Position numbers and translations under genes: made by a program. The notes under the pieces are model-generated. The model made no database searches. It was not told where the DNA came from and saw only the letters and a list, made by a program, of their open reading frames with translations. From positions 1 through 6,597 of the forward strand of contig CALGFL010000185.1 in the NCBI GenBank assembly GCA_937881145.1: 6,597 bases of DNA. Reading direction: 5' to 3'. Position 1 is the first letter of the stretch. Every line of letters begins with the position of its first letter. The stretch is from an uncultured Bordetella sp. (GTDB lineage Bacteria; Pseudomonadota; Gammaproteobacteria; Burkholderiales; Burkholderiaceae_B). This document shows positions 1 through 5,059 of this stretch, piece after piece.

Positions 1-1046
1 CTAATCCCACCTCCGCCCCTCTTACTTACCGCGATGCCGGCGTCGACATCGACGCGGGCGATGCGCTGGTCGATCGCATCAAGCCGCTGGCCGCGCGTAC
101 CATGCGCGCCGGCGTGCTGGCCGGCATCGGCGGCTTCGGCGCCCTGTTCGAAGTGCCCAAGAAGTTCAGCGAGCCGGTGCTCGTGTCGGGCACCGACGGC
201 GTGGGTACCAAGCTGCGCCTGGCGTTCGAGTGGAACCGCCACGACACGGTGGGTATCGACCTGGTGGCCATGAGCGTCAACGACATTCTGGTGCAGGGCG
301 CCGAGCCGCTGTTCTTCCTCGACTACTTTGCCTGCGGCAAGCTGTCCGTGGATACCGCCGCGGCGGTGGTGGGCGGCATCGCGCGCGGCTGCGAACTGGC
401 GGGCTGCGCCCTTATTGGCGGCGAAACGGCCGAGATGCCGGGCATGTACCCGGACGGCGAATACGACCTGGCCGGTTTCGCGGTGGGCGCGGTCGACAAG
501 CCGGCCATCATCGACGGCAAGTCCATCCAGGCCGGCGACGTGGTGCTGGGCCTGGCGTCCAGCGGCGCGCATTCCAACGGCTACTCGCTGGTGCGCAAGA
601 TCCTGGAACGCGCGGGCGCAAAACCCGAGCAGGATTTCCATGGCCAGAAGCTGGTCGACGTGGTGATGGCGCCCACGCGCATCTACGTCAAGCAGGTGCT
701 GGCCGCGCTGGCCAGGCATGGTGCGGCGATCAAGGGCATGGCGCACATCACGGGCGGCGGCCTGCTGGACAACGTGCCGCGCATTCTGCAGCCGGGGCTG
801 ACGGCCAGGCTGCATCGCGACGCCTGGCAGATGCCGCGGCTGTTCCAGTGGCTGCAGCAGCAGGGCGGCGTGGCCGACGGCGAAATGCACCGCGTGTTCA
901 ACTGCGGCATCGGCATGGTGGTGGTAGTGCCGGCCGCGCAGGCGGACGTGGTCGCCGCGACGCTGCGCGAGCAGGGCGAGACGGTCTGCACGCTGGGCGA
1001 GATCGTGCCGCAGGCGCCGGGCATGGCGCAGACCGTCGTGGTGTAA
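1..1046 (+). CDS. purM: Phosphoribosylformylglycinamidine cyclo-ligase (AIR synthetase), 5'-truncated by the window edge
   Basis: PurM makes aminoimidazole ribonucleotide (AIR) from formylglycinamidine ribonucleotide using ATP, the fifth step of de novo purine synthesis, in the cytoplasm. The reading frame is already open at base 3 and ends with TAA at 1044-1046. About 347 residues are visible against roughly 345 for E. coli PurM, so only the first few codons are missing. Family motifs are intact: GTDGVGTK (189-212), the following [19 protein letters not shown] segment, [11 protein letters not shown] (417-449), [10 protein letters not shown] (558-587), and near the C-terminus FNCGIGM. An in-frame ATG at 102 is not the start, because 33 well-conserved codons ([15 protein letters not shown] onward) precede it. 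The C-terminal domain (AIRS_C type) looks complete. A stem-loop begins at the stop codon and a small membrane-protein gene follows 61 bases later. Function is secure; the true start and its promoter lie outside the window. Confidence 0.97.
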   Translation, partial: NPTSAPLTYRDAGVDIDAGDALVDRIKPLAARTMRAGVLAGIGGFGALFEVPKKFSEPVLVSGTDGVGTKLRLAFEWNRHDTVGIDLVAMSVNDILVQGAEPLFFLDYFACGKLSVDTAAAVVGGIARGCELAGCALIGGETAEMPGMYPDGEYDLAGFAVGAVDKPAIIDGKSIQAGDVVLGLASSGAHSNGYSLVRKILERAGAKPEQDFHGQKLVDVVMAPTRIYVKQVLAALARHGAAIKGMAHITGGGLLDNVPRILQPGLTARLHRDAWQMPRLFQWLQQQGGVADGEMHRVFNCGIGMVVVVPAAQADVVAATLREQGETVCTLGEIVPQAPGMAQTVVV

Positions 1047-1077
1047 TGCCGGCGCGCGGCGTGGCCGCGCAAGGCAT
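1046..1077 (+). other. GC-rich stem-loop immediately after the purM stop
   Basis: The arms GCGCGGC (1054-1060) and GCCGCGC (1064-1070) pair perfectly around a three-base loop. An outer stem ATGCC (1046-1050) with GGCAT (1073-1077) extends it across a small internal loop (GGC/AA). The first base of the structure is the last base of the purM stop codon. No T-run follows, so it is not a standard intrinsic terminator. It could protect the purM 3' end, partly attenuate read-through into the next gene, or have no role. The structure is visible in the sequence; any role is inference. Confidence 0.5.
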
Positions 1078-1090
1078 CGGTCAATTCAAG

Positions 1091-1098
1091 AAAGGGGA
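1091..1098 (+). promoter_or_regulatory. Ribosome binding site of the YqaE/Pmp3-like gene
   Basis: AAAGGGGA lies about ten bases ahead of the ATG at 1108. It is one of the two clear Shine-Dalgarno matches in the window and supports both the reality of the small gene and the choice of start. Confidence 0.65.
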
Positions 1099-1107
1099 TT
1101 CCAAACC

Positions 1108-1311
1108 ATGCGCCTGATCCTGGCAATCGTCGTGCCCTGGCTGCAGTTTTTCACGATAGGCCGGCCCATCGCGGGCATCATCTGCCTGATCCTGCAAATC
1201 TCGCTCGTCGGCTGGATCCCCGCGGCGATATGGTCCGTGTACGCGTTGAGCCAATACAAGACCGATCAGAAAATCGCGAAGGCGCTGGGCTCCGGCACGA
1301 AATCGCTTTAA
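1108..1311 (+). CDS. Small YqaE/Pmp3-like (UPF0057) inner-membrane protein
   Basis: This is a 67-residue, very hydrophobic protein. Two membrane segments are apparent, roughly residues 3-30 and 32-48, joined near a Gly-Trp-Ile-Pro turn, followed by a short charged tail (SQYKTDQKI). The pattern LILAIVVPW...GWIPAAIWSVYAL resembles the Pmp3/YqaE family (LxxxxPP...LGYIPGIIHAxYV), though the usual PP is PW here and the PGIIHA stretch is PAAIWS. Family members are small proteolipids linked to membrane potential and cation or stress tolerance in yeast and plants; the bacterial role is poorly defined. The ATG at 1108 is preceded by AAAGGGGA (1091-1098), a good ribosome binding site. The gene is 61 bases after purM on the same strand with no evident promoter between, and a strong terminator follows, so it is probably co-transcribed with purM. 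Family assignment is fairly sure; function is not. Confidence 0.8.
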   Translation: MRLILAIVVPWLQFFTIGRPIAGIICLILQISLVGWIPAAIWSVYALSQYKTDQKIAKALGSGTKSL

Positions 1312-1326
1312 CGCGCCTTGCCCGAG

Positions 1327-1368
1327 ACAAAGAACCCGTCCGGCAAATCGGACGGGTTCTTTGTTTTT
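1327..1368 (+). terminator. Rho-independent terminator, probably shared by both convergent units
   Basis: A perfect 16-bp inverted repeat, ACAAAGAACCCGTCCG (1327-1342) with its complement at 1349-1364, surrounds a six-base loop (1343-1348). On the plus strand it ends in TTTTT (1364-1368), giving a strong intrinsic terminator 15 bases after the small membrane-protein gene. On the minus strand the core stem ACCCGTCCG/CGGACGGGT is followed by T-rich TCTTTGTCT. It sits 10 bases past the miaA stop, so it may also end the mutL-miaA transcript, less strongly. Confidence 0.92.
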
Positions 1369-1374
1369 GCATGT

Positions 1375-2352
1375 TCAACGAGCAGCGTGCCTGGCCTCTG
1401 CGGCCCCTGACAAGCCCGCTACGGCATCGACCACCCGGTCGACCGCATCCCCGGCCATGCAGTCGACCCGCACGCGGTCCGGCTGCGCGCGCAGCCAGGT
1501 GATCTGGCGCTTGGCCAATTGGCGGGTCGCGGCGATGCCTTGCTCGCGCGCTTGCGTCAGCGTGATCTCGCCGTCCAGATGCGCCCATAGCTGGCGATAG
1601 CCTACGCAGCGTATTGAAGGCAGGCCGGGGTGCAGATCGCCGCGCGCGCGCAAGGCGCGAACTTCATCGAGAAAGCCCGCCGCCAGCATGGCGTCGAAGC
1701 GCTGGGCGATGCGCGCGTGCAGGGCCAGGCGGTCCGAGGGTTCGAGACTGACGGTGATGTAGCGCTGCGCGGCAACGGCTTCGTTGCTGCCCATGCCGCC
1801 CAGCAGCTCCGACATGGGTCTGCCGCTCAGCATGCAGATCTCCAGCGCGCGCTGGATGCGCTGGCTGTCGTTGGGCGACAGGCGCGCCGCGGTGGCGGGA
1901 TCGCGCTTGGCGAGCTCTGCATGCAGCGCCGGCCAGCCTTGCTCGGCGGCGCGCGCTTCGAGTTCGGCGCGCAAGGCGGGGTCGGCCTGGGGCAAATCGT
2001 CGAGGCCGTCGCGCAGAACCTTGTAATAGAGCATGGTGCCGCCGGCCAGCAGCGGCAGGCGGTTGCGGCCGCGTATCGCTTCGATGAGCCGCAGCGTATC
2101 TGCGCGAAACTGCGCCGCGGAATAGGTTTGGGCGGGATCGCGGATGTCGAGCAGGTGCTGAGGCACCCGGGCGCGTTCGTCGGCATTGGGCTTTGCCGTG
2201 CCGACGTCCATGCCGCGGTAAATGGTGGCCGAGTCGACGTTGATGACTTCCAGCGGCCAGCGCTGCGCCAGAGCCATGCAGGCCGCGCTCTTGCCGGCGG
2301 CGGTCGGGCCGGCCAGGCAGATCACCGGAGGGGCTGAAGAGGAGGTGGGCAC
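1375..2352 (-). CDS. miaA: tRNA dimethylallyltransferase (tRNA delta(2)-isopentenylpyrophosphate transferase)
   Basis: MiaA transfers a dimethylallyl group from DMAPP to N6 of adenosine 37 in tRNAs that read UNN codons, improving codon-anticodon pairing. With a GTG start at 2352 the protein has 325 residues, close to E. coli MiaA (316). Visible motifs: P-loop GPTAAGKS (residues 15-22), the [16 protein letters not shown] segment (40-55) with the conserved catalytic Asp at 40, GGTMLYYK (104-111), [13 protein letters not shown] (159-171), and CVGYRQLW (249-256) followed by the [18 protein letters not shown] helix. An in-frame ATG at 2466 would add 38 residues of unrelated sequence read through the end of mutL, so it was not chosen. 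The GTG at 2352 is the only start codon between the mutL stop and the P-loop that gives a normal N-terminus, but no clear Shine-Dalgarno precedes it. It lies 38 bases after the mutL stop, so translation probably depends on mutL read-through. No hfq follows, unlike E. coli. Confidence 0.96.
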   Translation of the reverse strand: MPTSSSAPPVICLAGPTAAGKSAACMALAQRWPLEVINVDSATIYRGMDVGTAKPNADERARVPQHLLDIRDPAQTYSAAQFRADTLRLIEAIRGRNRLPLLAGGTMLYYKVLRDGLDDLPQADPALRAELEARAAEQGWPALHAELAKRDPATAARLSPNDSQRIQRALEICMLSGRPMSELLGGMGSNEAVAAQRYITVSLEPSDRLALHARIAQRFDAMLAAGFLDEVRALRARGDLHPGLPSIRCVGYRQLWAHLDGEITLTQAREQGIAATRQLAKRQITWLRAQPDRVRVDCMAGDAVDRVVDAVAGLSGAAEARHAAR

Positions 2353-2390
2353 AGGCGGTATCGAATGTCTTGAGCGCGTGAAAGGCGCGC

Positions 2391-4304
2391 TTACTGCCCG
2401 CGCATGAAGAGCTTGTCCAGGTCGCCTACGCTCCATTGCATCCAGGTGGGGCGGCCATGGTTGCACTGGTCGGCGCGTTCGGTGGCTTCCATCTGGCGCA
2501 GCAGGGCGTTCATCTCGTCGAGAGTGAGCTTGCGATTGGCGCGCACGGAGCCGTGGCAGGCCATGGTGGACAGCAGTTCGTTGCGCTGCTCGGTGAGCAG
2601 CCGCGAGACGCCCACGGCGGCCAGGTCGCGCAGCACCGCGCGCGCCAGGGTCTCGATGTCGCCGCGCGCCAGCATGGCCGGCACGCAGCGCACGGCGATG
2701 GACGCGGGGCCGGCGGGGCGCATTTCGAAGCCGAGCTCGGCAAGCTGGTCTTGATGCTCCTCGATCAGGGCCACGTCTTTTTCGCTGGCATGAAAGACGA
2801 CGGGCACGAGCAGGTCCTGGCGCGGCAGGCTGCGGGCGTCCAGCTCGTGCTTGAGCTGCTCATAGACCACGCGCTCGTGGGCGGCGTGCATGTCGACCAG
2901 CACCAGGCCGCGCGTGTTCTGCGCCAGGATGTAGATGCCGTGCAACTGCCCCAGCGCCATGCCCAGCGGCAGCTCGCCATCAGGCAGGGCCGCTTCAGGC
3001 AGGGCCGCTCCAGGCAGGGCCTGTTGCGGCGCCGCCCCGTTCAGGGCGGGAACCTGGCCGTACGGCACCGTGGCGTGGTCCACCTGCGCCGGGGCGGTTT
3101 CGCCCAGGGGGCGATAGAGCGCCTGCCAGTCGCGCACCGGCACGCCGGCCGGCTCTTGCAGGCGGAAGGGCACCTGGGTGTGCTGACGCTGGGCCGGCGG
3201 GTAGGACGCGGACGGCGCAGGCTGCGGTTGGCCGAGCGCCGGATGGGCCCCCAGGCCTGGCGGCGCGGCTTGCGGGCCGGCGGTGCCTTCGGCAATCGCC
3301 GCCCCGACCTGGGCCCCGCCCGTCTGCGCCAGGGCCTGTCCGACGATCTGGCCGACGAAGCGGTGCACTGCGCCGCTGTCGCGAAAGCGCACTTCGTGCT
3401 TGGCCGGGTGCACGTTCACGTCGACCGCGCCCGGATCGATGTCCAGGTACAGCACGTAGGCCGGCTGGCGGTCGCCGTGCAGCACGTCGGCATACGCCGT
3501 GCGCAGCGCGTGGCTGACGGTGCGGTCGCGCACGTAGCGGCCGTTCACATACAGGTACTGCCGGTCGGCGCGCGCCCGCGAGGCGGTCGGGCGCGACACC
3601 ATGCCGGCCAGGGCGATCGCGCCGGCGGACTGCTGCAGCGGCAGGGCCTGGCTGGTGAAGTCCTCGCCCAGCACGTCGCGGATGCGCTGGCCGGGATCGG
3701 CGGGCAGCCATTGGCGCTGGGCGCGTTCGTTGTGAAAGAGACGGAAGGCGATGCCGGGATGGGCCAGCGCAATGCGCTCGAGCACGTCCAGGCAGTGGCC
3801 GAATTCGGTGGCTTCGGAGCGCAGGAACTTGCGGCGCGCCGGAACCGCGTCGAACAGCTGGCGCACGTCGACCGTGGTGCCGGCGGGACCGGATGCGGGG
3901 GAAACCTGCAGGCTGCCCGCCTCGATCTGCCAGGCATGGTCGGCGCTACGGGTGCGCGAGATCAGGGTCAGGCGCGCCACCGACGCGACGGAGGCCAGCG
4001 CCTCGCCGCGAAAACCCATGGAGGCAACCGATTCGAGCTCGGCCAGATCGCGAATTTTGCTGGTCGCGTGGCGCATCAGCGCCAGGGGCAGCTCTTCGGG
4101 CGGGATGCCGCCGCCGTCGTCGGAAACGGCGATGCGCTTGATGCCGCCGCCTTCCAGCCGCACTTCGATGGCACGCGCGCCGGCGTCCACGGCGTTTTCC
4201 AGGAGCTCTTTGAGCACCGAGGCCGGCCGTTCGATGACTTCGCCAGCGGCGATCTGGCTGATCAGCAGGTCGGGCAGGGCGGCGATGGAGCGACGGTCGG
4301 TCAT
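2391..4304 (-). CDS. mutL: DNA mismatch repair protein MutL with endonuclease-type C-terminal motifs
   Basis: MutL is the dimeric ATPase that links mismatch recognition by MutS to strand incision and excision. The 637-residue protein begins at ATG 4304. Its N-terminal GHKL ATPase carries [27 protein letters not shown] (17-43), with E33 and N37 matching catalytic E29 and Mg-binding N33 of E. coli, then DDGGGI (62-67) and GFRGEALAS (98-106). The transducer-domain motifs [10 protein letters not shown] (251-260) and [13 protein letters not shown] (295-307) follow. Residues about 330-445 form a Pro/Ala/Gln-rich linker with a pentapeptide repeat ([15 protein letters not shown]). The C-terminal dimerisation domain contains [12 protein letters not shown] (471-482), ACHGSVRA (582-589) and CNHGRP (614-619). 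These match the DQHA(X)2E(X)4E, ACR and HGRP motifs of MutL proteins with metal-dependent nicking activity, which E. coli MutL lacks. miaA follows 38 bases downstream on the same strand. No obvious ribosome binding site precedes the ATG. Confidence 0.98.
   Translation of the reverse strand: MTDRRSIAALPDLLISQIAAGEVIERPASVLKELLENAVDAGARAIEVRLEGGGIKRIAVSDDGGGIPPEELPLALMRHATSKIRDLAELESVASMGFRGEALASVASVARLTLISRTRSADHAWQIEAGSLQVSPASGPAGTTVDVRQLFDAVPARRKFLRSEATEFGHCLDVLERIALAHPGIAFRLFHNERAQRQWLPADPGQRIRDVLGEDFTSQALPLQQSAGAIALAGMVSRPTASRARADRQYLYVNGRYVRDRTVSHALRTAYADVLHGDRQPAYVLYLDIDPGAVDVNVHPAKHEVRFRDSGAVHRFVGQIVGQALAQTGGAQVGAAIAEGTAGPQAAPPGLGAHPALGQPQPAPSASYPPAQRQHTQVPFRLQEPAGVPVRDWQALYRPLGETAPAQVDHATVPYGQVPALNGAAPQQALPGAALPEAALPDGELPLGMALGQLHGIYILAQNTRGLVLVDMHAAHERVVYEQLKHELDARSLPRQDLLVPVVFHASEKDVALIEEHQDQLAELGFEMRPAGPASIAVRCVPAMLARGDIETLARAVLRDLAAVGVSRLLTEQRNELLSTMACHGSVRANRKLTLDEMNALLRQMEATERADQCNHGRPTWMQWSVGDLDKLFMRGQ
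2981..3025. repeat. Three tandem 15-bp units inside mutL
   Basis: Units lie at 2981-2995, 2996-3010 and 3011-3025. The first is CAGGCAGGGCCGCTT; the second differs from it by one base, and the third diverges in its last few bases. The unit is a multiple of three, so the repeat encodes the pentapeptides [10 protein letters not shown] and AALPD (MutL residues 429-442) in the flexible linker. Gain or loss of a unit would keep the mutL frame. Confidence 0.85.
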
Positions 4305-4331
4305 GTAGGATGCGGGTAAGGGAATGTCGCT

Positions 4332-4337
4332 ATTTTA
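4332..4337 (-). promoter_or_regulatory. Candidate -10 element for mutL-miaA
   Basis: Read on the minus strand the bases are TAAAAT, five of six matches to TATAAT, about 27 bases ahead of the mutL ATG. No convincing -35 hexamer is seen at the usual spacing; a TTGGCG at 4355-4350 is too close (12 bases). The implied leader would be only about 20 bases. This is a weak call based on position and base composition. Confidence 0.3.
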
Positions 4338-4361
4338 TCCGCAGGGTGGCGCCAAACCCAC

Positions 4362-4381
4362 AGAACGAGTATGTTCGTTCT
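4362..4381. promoter_or_regulatory. Inverted repeat in the mutL/dedA divergent promoter region, candidate operator
   Basis: AGAACGA (4362-4368) and its exact complement TCGTTCT (4375-4381) are separated by six bases (GTATGT). The dyad lies between the two divergent genes, overlapping where the -35 of a dedA promoter with its -10 at 4392 would fall. No T-run follows directly, and its position ahead of the genes fits a protein-binding site better than a terminator. I do not recognise the binding protein. Confidence 0.4.
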
Positions 4382-4391
4382 AATCTTGAGG

Positions 4392-4397
4392 TATATT
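4392..4397 (+). promoter_or_regulatory. Candidate -10 element for the dedA / GGDEF-EAL unit
   Basis: TATATT matches five of six positions of the sigma-70 -10 consensus and lies 31 bases ahead of the dedA ATG, in the most AT-rich part of the window. The -35 region 16-18 bases upstream is a poor match and is covered by the inverted repeat at 4362-4381. That would suit a regulated promoter, but this is inference. Confidence 0.35.
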
Positions 4398-4428
4398 CCT
4401 TAACCTTTTGTTTTTTCTAGAAATTGCA

Positions 4429-5058
4429 ATGGCTGATTTGCTGAACATGATTCTGCACATCGACCAGACGCTGGGCGTTTGGGTAAACCAATACGGAGCC
4501 TGGGTCTATTTTGTGTTGTTCTTGATCGTGTTCGCCGAGACGGGCCTGATCGTGATGCCCTTTCTGCCTGGGGATTCCCTGCTTTTCATTGCAGGCGCGT
4601 TCGGCGCCGCAGGCAGCATGAACACCGAACTTGTGATCGTGTTGCTGCTGATTGCCGCCATATTGGGCAATACGGTGAATTTCTTCATCGGCCGCGCAGT
4701 CGGCAAGCGGGTCTATACGGCCAACTGGCGCTTCCTCGATCGCAAGGCGCTGATGCGCACCCACGATTTTTACGAAAAGCACGGCGGCAAGGCGCTGGTA
4801 TTGGCGCGCTTCATCCCCGTGATCCGCGCCTTCGCGCCTTTCGTGGCCGGCGTGGCCGAAATGACCTTCGGGCGCTTTCAGTTTTTCAGTACGATCGGCG
4901 CGCTGCTATGGGTGGTGCTGCTGGTGCTGGCGGGATACTTCTTCGGCAATATTCCCTTCATCAAGGTGCACCTGAACGCTATCGTATTGATCGGCCTGGC
5001 CGCCGCCGCTGTGCCCGTGGGACTGGGCGTGCTGGTCAAGCTGGTGCGAAGGAAATGA
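4429..5058 (+). CDS. DedA-family inner-membrane protein (SNARE-associated/VTT domain)
   Basis: DedA proteins are multi-pass membrane proteins needed for envelope integrity, proton-dependent transport and drug tolerance; several have recently been tied to recycling of lipid carriers such as undecaprenyl phosphate. From the ATG at 4429 the protein has 209 residues. Hydrophobic stretches lie near 24-60, 66-90, 122-145, 150-173 and 183-203. Family signatures are visible: FAETGLIVMPFLPGD (35-49) with acidic E37 and D49, and ARFIPVIRAFAPFVAG (126-141) with R127 and R133. These four match the charged residues essential in E. coli YqjA/YghB (E39, D51, R130, R136). A TTG at 4408 would add seven residues (MFFLEIA) but has no better ribosome binding site, so the ATG is preferred. 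Neither start has a good Shine-Dalgarno. mutL is divergent upstream. The next gene begins one base after this stop, indicating an operon. The specific substrate is unknown. Confidence 0.94.
   Translation: MADLLNMILHIDQTLGVWVNQYGAWVYFVLFLIVFAETGLIVMPFLPGDSLLFIAGAFGAAGSMNTELVIVLLLIAAILGNTVNFFIGRAVGKRVYTANWRFLDRKALMRTHDFYEKHGGKALVLARFIPVIRAFAPFVAGVAEMTFGRFQFFSTIGALLWVVLLVLAGYFFGNIPFIKVHLNAIVLIGLAAAAVPVGLGVLVKLVRRK
5049..5053 (+). promoter_or_regulatory. Ribosome binding site of the PAS-GGDEF-EAL gene, inside the dedA 3' end
   Basis: AAGGA sits six bases ahead of the ATG at 5060 and lies within the last codons of dedA (Arg-Arg-Lys-stop). This decides the start of the downstream gene and suggests translational coupling. 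Confidence 0.7.
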
Positions 5059-5059
5059 C

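Noticed and set aside
230..1117. A 295-codon plus-strand frame overlapping purM
   Set aside because: It is an alternative frame of purM with a Gly/Arg-rich, low-complexity translation and no motif.
2353..2466. Upstream ATG extension of miaA into mutL
   Set aside because: The extra 38 residues come from the alternate frame of the mutL 3' end and do not resemble any MiaA N-terminus; a GTG at 2352 gives the normal length.
2436..4319. A 627-codon open frame on the plus strand opposite mutL
   Set aside because: It mirrors mutL almost end to end, is rich in Arg, Gly, His and Ala as expected from reading a GC-biased gene backwards, and has no recognisable motif. mutL on the other strand is unmistakable.
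4362..4381. LexA/SOS box ahead of mutL or dedA
   Set aside because: The GAAC and GTTC half-sites are six bases apart rather than four, and the proteobacterial CTGT-N8-ACAG form is absent.
4408..4428. TTG start for dedA seven codons upstream
   Set aside because: The extension MFFLEIA has no ribosome binding site and lies within the T-rich leader; the ATG at 4429 gives a typical DedA N-terminus.
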